A stretch of 64,000 nt of DNA, taken from positions 11,455 to 75,454 of the forward strand of contig PATI01000004.1 in NCBI GenBank assembly GCA_002712335.1, given 5' to 3'. A model generated the notes under the pieces. The model saw nothing but the letters and a program-made list of their open reading frames with translations. It did no database searches and was not told where the DNA came from. Source of the DNA: Rhodospirillaceae bacterium (GTDB lineage: Bacteria > Pseudomonadota > Alphaproteobacteria > MPNO01 > UBA2964). The position numbers were made by a program, and so were the translations under genes. The number at the start of each line of letters is the position of its first letter. The stretch's first letter is position 1. Of the stretch, positions 1 through 8,632 are shown one piece after another.

Positions 1-1
1 T

Positions 2-343
2 AATTTAGTTGAATGTAAATACCGTGTTCTTGATGCCATCAAACCCGGAGCCAGCGCCAAACGGGTGTATGAAAGTTTTATTGAAAAATTCAGTGAACTG
101 AGACTGCCGCCCATTTCATTCGTTGGTCATGGGATCGGATTGCATTTGCATGAAGACCCTTATCTCGGAAAATACGATGATTATGAACTAAAAGAGGGAA
201 TGGTGCTTGGTATTGAACCCCTTGTTTACCAAAGCGGATACGGTTTCGGTTTGCAACTTAAGGACATGGTCGCCGTTACCAATAATGGCACTAAATTGCT
301 CTCTGATATTACAAATACCGACGATCTCTACCGAATCAGTTGA
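2..343 (+). CDS. M24 family metallopeptidase-fold protein, C-terminal part (truncated by window edge)
   Basis: The reading frame is open from the left edge to a stop at 341-343, giving about 113 residues of a pita-bread-fold (M24, Xaa-Pro aminopeptidase/creatinase) protein. Visible motifs are [12 protein letters not shown], with the metal-binding His region, and EGMVLGIEP, with a metal Glu. In aminopeptidases of this family the last ligand is a Glu in an E-D pair just before a VT..G turn; here that pair reads K-D (LKDMVAVT). The enzyme may therefore be a non-peptidase member such as a creatinase-like or lyase-type M24 protein. The start and N-terminal domain lie outside the window. It converges on the minus-strand LLM gene across a 130-base gap in which I see no clear terminator. 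The fold is confident; the substrate is not. Confidence 0.85.
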   Translation, partial: NLVECKYRVLDAIKPGASAKRVYESFIEKFSELRLPPISFVGHGIGLHLHEDPYLGKYDDYELKEGMVLGIEPLVYQSGYGFGLQLKDMVAVTNNGTKLLSDITNTDDLYRIS

Positions 344-475
344 CTGTTGCAGAACATCATTGGACCGCATTGCCAAACCGGAATCGAAAAATTTCCTCAA
401 ATGTTTTAATATTTTGGTCTGCAAGAAGTTCACCACACCACTTCAGTGATTTTAAAAACTATCTTCAGTTATTTT

Positions 476-1474
476 TTATTGCCCCTGAGTAAATTCGCGA
501 ATTACTTCTAATGCCAAGGTCTTTTCCTCTTCCGTTCCACTAACCTCTATTACCGGTTCATCAACCCCTGCATCGATATAAGCCTGCAACTGTTTGCGAC
601 ATTCATCAGGCGCCCCCGCCACAGTAAACATGGGAACAGCTTCAGAAGGAATCATCTGTGCCGCTTCATCGATTTTTCGTTCCCGGACGAGCGACATGAT
701 TGCCTCATGATCTATCTCCATATCCACCGAGGCGATATTATCTGCTTGAGCGGAATTGCGAAAAAGGAAAGCAATTTTGCGCTTATTAGCCTCAATAGCA
801 TCAGTACCATTTTTCGAACAGGCAAAGTAAACAAACCCGGCTTTTCGAACTTCGGAGGGCGCGCGCCCCGCTTTAGCAATACCGGCTTCCGCATTTTTAG
901 CGCATTTCTGAATTGAAGCTAGAGATAATCCACCAGAGTAAAGAACACCATCTGCAATTCGCCCGGCCAAGCCGAGGACTTGAGGCCCGGTCGACGCAAC
1001 AAAAATAGGAATCGGACTAGGTGGTTTGAAGGCAAGGCGCGCACCACGCAACTGCCAAATTAAACCCTCTTGTTCAACCGTCTCGCCAGCCCACAATGAT
1101 CGAAGGGCTTCTACATATTCACGAATAACACGAACTGGCTTTTCAGGATGTGGAACACCGGATTCTCTCAGATTAAGCAAGTTTCCAACCGAAATACAAA
1201 TGCCAACCCTTCCCGGTGCAGCTTCGGCCATAGTAGCAAATTGCATAGCTGTAGGAACGGGATGCCATAGATATGGCATTACAGCGGTAGGCACTACCAT
1301 GGCACGTTTTGTTTTAAGAGCAAACGCCATACAAGAGACAGCTGCCTCCCGGTAACCAAGGTGTTCCGCCATCCAAACAGTATTTGCCCCGGCCTCCTCC
1401 GCCTGAGCTGCCACCTCTATGGTTTCACCTACAGGATCAAACCCGTCAAATCGCATACCTAATCTTATCGCCAT
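476..1474 (-). CDS. LLM class (luciferase-like) oxidoreductase, probably F420-dependent
   Basis: A 332-residue TIM-barrel protein of the luciferase-like monooxygenase family, closest in feel to the methylenetetrahydromethanopterin-reductase (Mer) branch. The N-terminal strand IRLGMRFDGFDP is followed by AEEAGANTVWMAEHLGY and APGRVGICISVGN, typical of this branch. Members use FMN or F420; the adjacent complete F420 gene set favours F420, but that is inference. The ATG at 1474 is preferred to the TTG three bases upstream because a GGGAGA ribosome-binding sequence lies seven bases before it. It is the last gene of a three-gene minus-strand unit with two octopine-dehydrogenase-like genes (12-base gap), so it probably acts on a substrate related to theirs. 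The actual substrate cannot be read from the sequence. Confidence 0.88.
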   Translation of the reverse strand: MAIRLGMRFDGFDPVGETIEVAAQAEEAGANTVWMAEHLGYREAAVSCMAFALKTKRAMVVPTAVMPYLWHPVPTAMQFATMAEAAPGRVGICISVGNLLNLRESGVPHPEKPVRVIREYVEALRSLWAGETVEQEGLIWQLRGARLAFKPPSPIPIFVASTGPQVLGLAGRIADGVLYSGGLSLASIQKCAKNAEAGIAKAGRAPSEVRKAGFVYFACSKNGTDAIEANKRKIAFLFRNSAQADNIASVDMEIDHEAIMSLVRERKIDEAAQMIPSEAVPMFTVAGAPDECRKQLQAYIDAGVDEPVIEVSGTEEEKTLALEVIREFTQGQ

Positions 1475-1486
1475 CAAATTTTCTCC

Positions 1487-2599
1487 CTAATCATCAAAGC
1501 CGTTTTTAATTAGACTAAGAAATTTTTCCTTCGTTACACCAGCCAAACCCATTTTCTCCAGGGTCAATGCGTCTGCTTTAAGATCTTTTCCTAGGGCCAC
1601 GGAGGCTAGGTGAATAATATGATTAATGGTCGGAGTGGAAACATCCGCCAACCGACCCAGTTCAGAATATATTATGTGGCCGTAGGGGACATCTTCCAAG
1701 AAGTAGCGATGATCCAGTTTGGGTGGTGCTGGTATCCATTTATCTGGTTCACTTCTATGAAAGGCCTCGTAAGCAAGACCTGAGGCCCTAGCTTCTTCAG
1801 TTGTATAACCCATCCGATAAAACAATTCGACAAAGGGCATAGTTTCTGCTCCAAGGGCTTTTGCCACAGTCAGCCGTTCTCGATCCACGGCATCAATAAG
1901 CCTGCCCACAGATGGCGTAATACCATCAAAATAATGACGAAATTTTCCCCCTGTTGCCTCAACCCTGCCAGCGTTGCATAAAAGAGCCGGTGGGTGATGG
2001 ATTGCATTACCGTATGGAAATACCGTTTCTAAAACATTGGAAAACAATCTGATTGAGGGATAAACACTCTTGACAATTTGGTACAGCCTTTCACTTTCTA
2101 CACCTGGAAAACCCCCAAAAACCATAAAATCAGACACGCGAGAAATACGGCATTTCGTTGGTCCGACCCGACGACAAAGGTAAGGAAGCGTCGCTGTTTC
2201 GCAAAACACCGGTTTCTTCAAACCGTGCGATCGCAAAATATGAGGAATGAGCATCAACGTATGACCGGGAGACACAAAGAGTGTTTGATTTTCTTTTAAA
2301 TAAGGAGCAGCTGCGGAAATCCATTTCTCATGCAAATGTGCTGGACTAACCACCATAACAAGATCTGCATTCTGCATTGCGGCGGCCGCATCACTGGTTA
2401 TCATCGCTAATTTTGCAAGCCCCTTTCCAAAAGGGGCATCAAACTCAATCCCGCCAATTTCTTGTAAGGGCTTGAGCGCGTTTTCATCCTGGCTATACAG
2501 CCTTACCTCAAAACCAATAGTAGTAAGATGGGCCGCCGCAGAGGTGCCGCCACCTCCAGCACCAAAAATCGCTATCCGTTCAATAATTTTTTTCGTCAT
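1487..2599 (-). CDS. NAD/NADP octopine/nopaline dehydrogenase family protein (downstream copy)
   Basis: A 370-residue two-domain dehydrogenase. The N-terminal Rossmann fold opens with ERIAIFGAGGGGTSAAAHL (GxGxxG type) at about residues 8-26. The C-terminal helical domain carries the NAIHHPPALLCNAG segment and a LDHRYFLEDVPYG segment typical of the octopine/nopaline dehydrogenase family. These enzymes make or oxidise opines (N-carboxyalkyl amino acids) or related keto/amino compounds. Its ATG overlaps the stop of the upstream paralogue by four bases (ATGA), showing translational coupling, and an LLM oxidoreductase follows. The substrate is unknown. The pair looks like a tandem duplication that has diverged considerably. 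Confidence 0.88.
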   Translation of the reverse strand: MTKKIIERIAIFGAGGGGTSAAAHLTTIGFEVRLYSQDENALKPLQEIGGIEFDAPFGKGLAKLAMITSDAAAAMQNADLVMVVSPAHLHEKWISAAAPYLKENQTLFVSPGHTLMLIPHILRSHGLKKPVFCETATLPYLCRRVGPTKCRISRVSDFMVFGGFPGVESERLYQIVKSVYPSIRLFSNVLETVFPYGNAIHHPPALLCNAGRVEATGGKFRHYFDGITPSVGRLIDAVDRERLTVAKALGAETMPFVELFYRMGYTTEEARASGLAYEAFHRSEPDKWIPAPPKLDHRYFLEDVPYGHIIYSELGRLADVSTPTINHIIHLASVALGKDLKADALTLEKMGLAGVTKEKFLSLIKNGFDD

Positions 2600-3699
2600 T
2601 CTCCATCCTCAACAAAGTGCCGAACCGCGGCCAAATCAAGTCCGCTGAGCCCCATCGCATTAAGAGAAAGTCCTTCTGATAGATAGGGAATTTCCATCAT
2701 TTCAGAGGTTAAATGAATAATTCCATCAATTGTTGGTGTTTCGATCCCCGCAAGCCGACCGAAATTCACAAATGGCACCAAGCCGTACCCGACATCCTCA
2801 TGAATATAGCGATGATCAAGCGTCGACGGGCTCTGAATCTTAACATTCGCCTCGCTTTCATAGCAGGCCTTCGAAATATCTCCGGATTCCTTGGCTTCTA
2901 AGGTAGTCAAACCGGCCTGGTAGAAATTATCGAGAAAACTCGCCGTGGGGACCCCAAGTGCTTTCGCAACTGCCATTCTTTCTGAATCGAGATCAGCTAT
3001 TACCCTGCCTATAGCAGGGGTGATACCCTCTCTGTAAAATAAAAAGTCTCCACCAGTATCTTCAATCCATCCTGCGTTCATCAACATCCCGGGAGCATGA
3101 AACACTGCATTTATGTTGGTAAGCGCGGTTTCCAGGACACTGCTTACAAGAGTAATCTCCGGATAGAGGGGTTTCAAAAGCTCAAACATCTCGGGTGCAA
3201 ATTTTCCGGGAAATGCCGCAAACTTCAGGTTCTTTGTAAAGGAAAATATATCGACGGTATTAGGCGCGGTTTTTCGACAAATATAGGTAAGTGTAACAGT
3301 CTCACAAGTTTTGACCTGGTCAATATAACCCGCCTTTCTCAACTCATTAACGAAATGCAGTGCTCCGCCTGTATGTCCGGGGTTAACAAAAATCGGCGTC
3401 TCCGGAGTTAACAATGGCGCTAGCAACCTGGCATAGTTTTCATGGGCCACTGATGGCACCACCAGCATTATAAGGTCCACCCCTTCAATCGCTTTATCTA
3501 TTTCAGTCGTGGCTAAAGCAATCGGGAAAACGCCCTTTTGAATTCCGTTTGTCTTGATTCCCCCCTCCTCTCGCAAGGGGTCCAAGGTTTCTTGGCGCCG
3601 CGCATGTAAACGCACCTCATAACCACGAGCAGTTAGGTCAGCCGCAGCGGCATAGCCTCCGTGTCCAGCCCCTAGAACCGCAATCTTTTTTATATTCAT
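2596..3699 (-). CDS. NAD/NADP octopine/nopaline dehydrogenase family protein (upstream copy)
   Basis: A 367-residue paralogue of the next gene downstream. It begins with a Rossmann motif (KKIAVLGAGHGGYAAAADL, about residues 4-22) and has the family C-terminal domain with NAVFHAPGMLMNAG and LDHRYIHEDVGYG. It shares the second gene's architecture along its whole length, yet many positions differ, so the two may form a heteromer or act on different substrates. It is first in the minus-strand unit. Only about 50 bases separate its start from that of fbiC on the other strand, so the opine-type genes and the F420 genes probably share a divergent promoter region. That suggests, but does not prove, a common physiological role. 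Confidence 0.88.
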   Translation of the reverse strand: MNIKKIAVLGAGHGGYAAAADLTARGYEVRLHARRQETLDPLREEGGIKTNGIQKGVFPIALATTEIDKAIEGVDLIMLVVPSVAHENYARLLAPLLTPETPIFVNPGHTGGALHFVNELRKAGYIDQVKTCETVTLTYICRKTAPNTVDIFSFTKNLKFAAFPGKFAPEMFELLKPLYPEITLVSSVLETALTNINAVFHAPGMLMNAGWIEDTGGDFLFYREGITPAIGRVIADLDSERMAVAKALGVPTASFLDNFYQAGLTTLEAKESGDISKACYESEANVKIQSPSTLDHRYIHEDVGYGLVPFVNFGRLAGIETPTIDGIIHLTSEMMEIPYLSEGLSLNAMGLSGLDLAAVRHFVEDGE

Positions 3700-3749
3700 T
3701 TATCTAAAATGCTCTCATACCCTTCTTTTCCTATACGTCGATCAGCAGT

Positions 3750-6122
3750 ATGGTCATATTATTAAACGACGTCACCCGAATTGGAATGCATCACTTGGAA
3801 AAAAATATTTCTAGCGATTATCTTTTAAATACACCCCTCCATAAATTAATGGTGCAAGCCGCCGCCTTGCGCGATTTTGGCCACGCTGACCGCCTATCCT
3901 ATTCTCGAAAAGTATTTATTCCCTTAACCAATTTATGTAGGGATAGTTGCAGTTACTGTACCTTTGCAACCACACCGAGCAAGGTAAAAACACCATACCT
4001 TCTCCCTGATCAGGTTTTGGAAATTGCGCGTAGGGGGAAGGAGAAAGGTTGTAAGGAAGCTCTTTTTACCTTAGGGGACAAACCAGAACTGCGCTATAGC
4101 GCAGCCAGAGATGCGCTTAATTATTTAGGATATAAGAGCACCATCGAATATCTTGCTGCGTCATGTAAATCGGTAATTGAAAGAACCGGTTTGCTTCCTC
4201 ATGCCAACCCAGGTGTCATGACTTCGAAAGACATCAAACTTCTTCGGCCTGTTAACGTGTCCATGGGTATGATGTTAGAATCAGTTGCAACGGCTCTCTG
4301 CGAGCCAGGGGGCGTGCATTACGGATCACCAGATAAATTGCCTCGTGCTCGATTAAAAACTTTGACTTTGGCGGGTCAGGCGAGGGTCCCTTTTACTACT
4401 GGTATTTTAATTGGCATAGGTGAGAGACTGGTTGACAGGCTCCAAGCTTTATTAGCAATAAAAAAAGTTCACAAAAAATACGGGCATATTCAAGAAGTAA
4501 TTATTCAGAATTTTAGAGCAAAGCCCGCAACTCGAATGGCCGATGCACCGGAACCGGATCTTGATGATTTACTTTGGACTATTGCCTGCTCTCGACTAAT
4601 ACTCGGCTCGGAGATGAATATTCAGGCGCCACCAAACCTGAGCCCAGAAGTCTATCCAGAACTTATTGCCGCTGGTCTAAACGACTCGGGTGGCATTTCT
4701 CCTGTAACACCGGATCACGTTAATCCAGAAGCTGACTGGCCAGAAATCGAGCAACTCGCCCAACAATCGGCCGCACACGGTAAGATACTGGTTGAAAGGT
4801 TGGCCGTATATCCTAAATTTATCAGGGAACATGCAGACTGGATGACACCAGAAATAGCTGCCAAAGCGTTAAGCAAGTGTGACGCGGATGGTTTGGCGAG
4901 GACCGAGAATTGGGCACCCGGGAAAAATGCACACAGCCCAGTTTTTAAGAGCAAACGAAAGACGGCCACTCAAGATATAAAGAATATTTTAGAAAAAACT
5001 TCTGCGGGTCATACCTTAAGTGAAAATGATATCTGTAGGCTATTTGAGGCTCGCGATATTGATTTTGATTATGTATGTAAAACCGCAGACAATATCCGTA
5101 AGAATGCAATCGGCGACACTGTTACCTATGTCGTAAACCGCAATATTAATTACACGAATATATGCTCCTACCGTTGCACATTCTGTGCGTTTTCAAAGGG
5201 TAAAACTCATGAAAATCTACGTGGAAAACCGTACATTCTTGACAATAATGAAATCGGTCGACGCGTCAAAGAGGCTTGGGCGCGCGGTGCTACCGAAGTT
5301 TGTTTACAAGGAGGAATTCACCCGGAATATACGGGGCAAACTTATTTAGAAATTTGTGAAGTAGTAAAAAAGGCAGCCCCCGATATCCATATTCATGCCT
5401 TTTCTCCATTGGAAATCAGCCAAGGTGCCAAAACTCTTGGGCTCACGATTGAAAAGTTTCTCCTACGTTTAAGAGAGGTTGGTTTAAAATCCCTGCCGGG
5501 TACTGCAGCGGAAATTCTGGATGATGATATTCGAACTATTTTATGTCCAGACAAACTTAATACACATGAATGGCTCTCGATCATGGAAACTGCCCATGGG
5601 TTAGGCTTTCATACCACCGCCACAATCATGTACGGACACGTGGATCAATCTAAAAACTGGGCCCGCCATCTCCTGCGGTTAAGAGCTCTCCAAGAGCAAA
5701 GCATGGGTTTTACAGAATTCGTACCCTTGCCCTTTGTCCACATGGAATCTCCGATTTATCTGAAAGGGCGCGCCCGCCCGGGTCCTACATTTCGAGAAGC
5801 CGTTTTAATGCATGCAGTGGCGCGTATAGTATTGCATCCCTTTATTCGAAATATACAAGTGTCTTGGGTTAAGATGGGAGACGCCGGTGTCAAGGCATGT
5901 CTTAATTCTGGAGCTAATGATGTGGGCGGCACCTTGATGAATGAAAGCATATCTCGCGCAGCCGGCACAATACATGGACAGGAACGACATCCAGAAGAAA
6001 TGGAAAGGATGATTGAAGCGTCCGGCCGTTACCCCAAGCAGAGAACTACCCTTTACAACTCAGTCACCGAGGATAGGTTAAGAATATCTTTTAATGCTGC
6101 ACCATTAGCCGCGACCGCATAA
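3750..6122 (+). CDS. fbiC: 7,8-didemethyl-8-hydroxy-5-deazariboflavin (FO) synthase, CofG-CofH fusion
   Basis: This 790-residue protein joins two radical-SAM enzymes. The N-terminal half is CofG-like, with its iron-sulfur cysteines C63, C67 and C70 (CRDSCSYC). The C-terminal half is CofH-like, with C472, C476 and C479 (CSYRCTFC), followed by the EVCLQGGIHPE and FTEFVPLPFVH segments. Together they condense tyrosine with 5-amino-6-ribitylamino-uracil to make FO, the deazaflavin chromophore of coenzyme F420. The fused form is the FbiC arrangement of actinobacteria and of the proteobacteria that have F420; archaea usually carry separate genes. A second in-frame ATG (codon 13) makes the exact start uncertain. 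It leads a five-gene plus-strand F420 operon and is divergent from the opine-dehydrogenase-like genes. Confidence 0.96.
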   Translation: MVILLNDVTRIGMHHLEKNISSDYLLNTPLHKLMVQAAALRDFGHADRLSYSRKVFIPLTNLCRDSCSYCTFATTPSKVKTPYLLPDQVLEIARRGKEKGCKEALFTLGDKPELRYSAARDALNYLGYKSTIEYLAASCKSVIERTGLLPHANPGVMTSKDIKLLRPVNVSMGMMLESVATALCEPGGVHYGSPDKLPRARLKTLTLAGQARVPFTTGILIGIGERLVDRLQALLAIKKVHKKYGHIQEVIIQNFRAKPATRMADAPEPDLDDLLWTIACSRLILGSEMNIQAPPNLSPEVYPELIAAGLNDSGGISPVTPDHVNPEADWPEIEQLAQQSAAHGKILVERLAVYPKFIREHADWMTPEIAAKALSKCDADGLARTENWAPGKNAHSPVFKSKRKTATQDIKNILEKTSAGHTLSENDICRLFEARDIDFDYVCKTADNIRKNAIGDTVTYVVNRNINYTNICSYRCTFCAFSKGKTHENLRGKPYILDNNEIGRRVKEAWARGATEVCLQGGIHPEYTGQTYLEICEVVKKAAPDIHIHAFSPLEISQGAKTLGLTIEKFLLRLREVGLKSLPGTAAEILDDDIRTILCPDKLNTHEWLSIMETAHGLGFHTTATIMYGHVDQSKNWARHLLRLRALQEQSMGFTEFVPLPFVHMESPIYLKGRARPGPTFREAVLMHAVARIVLHPFIRNIQVSWVKMGDAGVKACLNSGANDVGGTLMNESISRAAGTIHGQERHPEEMERMIEASGRYPKQRTTLYNSVTEDRLRISFNAAPLAATA

Positions 6123-6132
6123 GGATAATCCA

Positions 6133-6825
6133 TTGTCTGAAAAAAAACCGACTATTGCTGTCATAGGGGGCACCGGAAATCAGGGTATCGGTCTGTCGAT
6201 GCGTTGGTATAAAGCAGGTTATTCTCTAATTATTGGTTCCCGGGATAAAAACCGCGCCGCACAAACCGCCAACATAATACGGGATAAATTAATCAAAATA
6301 ACGAATTCCGCAAGCATTGAGGGAACCGGTAATTTAGAGGCTGTCACAAGAAGTGACGTAATTGTACTCACCGTGCCCTACGCATACCAGCTTGAAACCA
6401 TCAGGAGTATTTCTAAAGCTTTAGAAAATAAAATTTTAGTGGACGTTACAGCCCCTCTAGTTCCACCGAAAGTCGGTACGGTTCAGTTACCCGAAAATGG
6501 CTCCGCAGTTGTCGCAGCCCAAAATATGCTGGGAGATAATGTATCTGTAATCGCTGCTTTTCAAAATATCGCGGCACAGCATTTATCTAACCTAGAGCAC
6601 AACATCGATTGCGATGTTCTCATCTGTGGAAACAAAAAAGCTGACCGCGAAGTAGTAGTCAAACTAGCTGGAGCCGCAGGAATGAAAGGCTGGCATGCGG
6701 GTCCCTTAGCAAACGCCGCCGCCGCCGAAGCACTGACATCAGTGTTAATTTTCATCAACCGAGCTCACAAAATCAAAGGCGCAGGCATCCGCATTACGGA
6801 TGGAACTGATAATCATGAGCGTTAA
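6133..6825 (+). CDS. npdG: NADPH-dependent F420 reductase
   Basis: A 230-residue protein of the F420H2:NADP oxidoreductase (Fno/NpdG) family, which passes hydride between NADP(H) and F420. The N-terminal nucleotide-binding loop reads GGTGNQGIGLSMRWYKAGY and is followed by the IIGSRD motif that marks this family's NADP site. The protein is about the usual length. The start is TTG at 6133, ten bases after the fbiC stop; an upstream AAGGAT (about 6120-6125) can serve as ribosome-binding site. cofE follows after three bases. Its place inside the F420 biosynthesis operon shows how the organism can reduce the cofactor for use by F420-dependent enzymes such as the LLM protein across the divergent promoter. 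Confidence 0.92.
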   Translation: MSEKKPTIAVIGGTGNQGIGLSMRWYKAGYSLIIGSRDKNRAAQTANIIRDKLIKITNSASIEGTGNLEAVTRSDVIVLTVPYAYQLETIRSISKALENKILVDVTAPLVPPKVGTVQLPENGSAVVAAQNMLGDNVSVIAAFQNIAAQHLSNLEHNIDCDVLICGNKKADREVVVKLAGAAGMKGWHAGPLANAAAAEALTSVLIFINRAHKIKGAGIRITDGTDNHER

Positions 6826-6828
6826 GTT

Positions 6829-7659
6829 ATGGATGCGTTAGATGAAACCACGGAAGCCGGAAGTGCATTGGGATCATCCCAAAATCTATCTATCACCGCA
6901 CTCCCTGGTATCCCTCTGATTGAGGCTGGCGATGATTTAATTAAGATAATCAAAGATGGATTGGAACGTTGCAGCCTTGTATTGAAACGAGGGGATATAC
7001 TTATTTTAGCACAAAAAATTATATCTAAGTTAGAAGACCGTCATGTTACCTTGGATACAGTCTTCCCGTCCCAAGCCGCCGCAGAACTCGCAAAAGAAGT
7101 AGAAAAAGACCCGCGTCTCGTTGAACTTATTCTTTCTGAATCAAAATGCGTTATTAGAAAACGAACAGGAGTTTTAATTGTGGAACACAATCTTGGTATT
7201 GTCATGGCCAATGCCGGTATAGATTCATCTAATATCCGACCCCTTGAAGATGATAAAACAGGTAACTTACGGCAACGTGTTCTTTTACTCCCCAAAAATC
7301 CGGATGCAAGCTGTGCTATTCTTCGAGAAGCTTTTAAAAAAATTTCGGGCGCTGATATAGCTGTAATTATTAACGATAGTGTTGGCCGTGCTTGGCGTAA
7401 TGGAACGGTTGGAATCGCCATCGGTACCGCTGGGATTGATGCTCTTCTGAATATGAATGGGCACCCTGACCTTTTCGACCGACCCCTAAAAGCGACCCAA
7501 ATAGGTTTAGCAGATGAGTTAGCAGCAGCAGCCTCTGTATTGATGGGGGCAGCTAACGAGGGATATCCGATAGTACACATTCGAGGGTACGTTGGGGGAC
7601 AAGGACAAGGAAGTGCTAGCGACCTTATTCGCGCCCAGGAACAGGATTTATTCCGTTGA
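6829..7659 (+). CDS. cofE: Coenzyme F420-0:L-glutamate ligase
   Basis: A 276-residue CofE-family protein, which adds gamma-linked glutamates to F420-0 using GTP. Diagnostic stretches are GDILILAQKIISK near residue 61, VMANAGIDSSNI near residue 125, and INDSVGRAWRNGTVGIAIG in the middle. The length matches the archaeal single-domain enzyme. Mycobacterial FbiB is longer because it carries a C-terminal FMN reductase domain that reduces dehydro-F420-0; that domain is absent here. This bears on which phosphorylated three-carbon unit the pathway uses. The gene starts three bases after npdG and is followed by cofD after 16 bases, so it is clearly mid-operon. Confidence 0.94.
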   Translation: MDALDETTEAGSALGSSQNLSITALPGIPLIEAGDDLIKIIKDGLERCSLVLKRGDILILAQKIISKLEDRHVTLDTVFPSQAAAELAKEVEKDPRLVELILSESKCVIRKRTGVLIVEHNLGIVMANAGIDSSNIRPLEDDKTGNLRQRVLLLPKNPDASCAILREAFKKISGADIAVIINDSVGRAWRNGTVGIAIGTAGIDALLNMNGHPDLFDRPLKATQIGLADELAAAASVLMGAANEGYPIVHIRGYVGGQGQGSASDLIRAQEQDLFR

Positions 7660-7675
7660 GTACAAGGTAACGAAA

Positions 7676-8617
7676 ATGATTCTTGTCCTAACGGGAGGTG
7701 TCGGAGGAGCAAAACTAGCAAACGGGCTGGCGCATACTTTTAGGCCGGAGGAACTAACAATTGTGGTAAATACCGGAGATGATTTTATGCATCTAAGTTA
7801 TTTTATTTGCCCAGACCTCGATTCCACACTTTACAAGCTAGCTGGTATAAACGACCTCGAACGCGGATGGGGTATTCGTCAAGAAACATGGAACTTCATG
7901 AATACACTTAAGGAAGTGGGCGGTGCTGATTGGTTTAAACTCGGAGATAAGGACCTTGCTACCCACATCGACCGCACAAAACGCCTTTCTGAAGGACAAA
8001 CCCTGTCTGATGTTACCCAAGCTCTATGCCGTAAACATAACGTTTCTCATTCTATTGTCCCGATGACAGATCATCGGGTAGGGACCATCGTTGATACAGT
8101 CGAAGGTGACTTTTTTTTTCAGGACTACTTTGTCCGCTTGCGTTGCAAGCCGATTTTTACAGGTGTTCATTACAAGGGAATCAAAACTGCTACACCCTCT
8201 CCAAAGTTCAGAAAAACTCTGACCGACCCTGATCTCAGATCTATAGTCATTTGTCCCTCTAATCCCTTTGTAAGCATAGACCCTATTTTAAACGTTCCCG
8301 GAGTCAGGGATTTAATTACATCGACGAAAGTTCCAATCGTCGCTGTTTCACCGATTATTGCTGGCGAGGCAGTAAAGGGACCCGCTGCAAAAATGATGCG
8401 TGAAATTGGTTTGCCCTCTTCACCTCTAGGTATTGCAGAACATTATGGAAAATTGATTAATGGGATTATTATTGATGAAAGAGATGCTAGTTTACGTAAT
8501 ATTATTGCCGCGACCGGCCTAAAGGTCAAAGTATGCCAAACCTTGATGCAATCAGATAATGATGAAAAAACGCTTGCAATTAAAGCCATAAAATTTGCTG
8601 AAACCCTCTCTTATTAA
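7676..8617 (+). CDS. cofD: 2-phospho-L-lactate transferase family protein (CofD/FbiA)
   Basis: A 313-residue enzyme that transfers a phospholactyl-type group from its guanosine-diphosphate-activated form to FO, giving F420-0 or a variant of it. The start is the ATG at 7676, where the sequence opens directly with the family's MILVLTGGVGGAKLANGLA loop. A longer frame begins inside cofE but adds only a non-conserved extension. Further family marks are NTGDDFMHLSYFICPDLDS and the VSPIIAGEAVKGPAAKMM segment. Bacterial homologues differ in whether they take the phosphoenolpyruvate, 2-phospholactate or 3-phosphoglycerate derivative, and the sequence alone does not settle that here. It lies between cofE and cofC. 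Confidence 0.95.
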   Translation: MILVLTGGVGGAKLANGLAHTFRPEELTIVVNTGDDFMHLSYFICPDLDSTLYKLAGINDLERGWGIRQETWNFMNTLKEVGGADWFKLGDKDLATHIDRTKRLSEGQTLSDVTQALCRKHNVSHSIVPMTDHRVGTIVDTVEGDFFFQDYFVRLRCKPIFTGVHYKGIKTATPSPKFRKTLTDPDLRSIVICPSNPFVSIDPILNVPGVRDLITSTKVPIVAVSPIIAGEAVKGPAAKMMREIGLPSSPLGIAEHYGKLINGIIIDERDASLRNIIAATGLKVKVCQTLMQSDNDEKTLAIKAIKFAETLSY

Positions 8618-8632
8618 GAGTATTTAAATACG

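Noticed and set aside
285..298. TGGCAC-TAAA-TTGC as a second sigma-54 promoter
   Set aside because: The spacing is one base short and it lies within the M24 coding sequence.
7041..7721. Minus-strand open frame of 226 codons opposite cofE and the start of cofD
   Set aside because: It lies wholly antisense to two well-supported genes, has Ser/Arg/Pro-rich composition and no recognisable domain.
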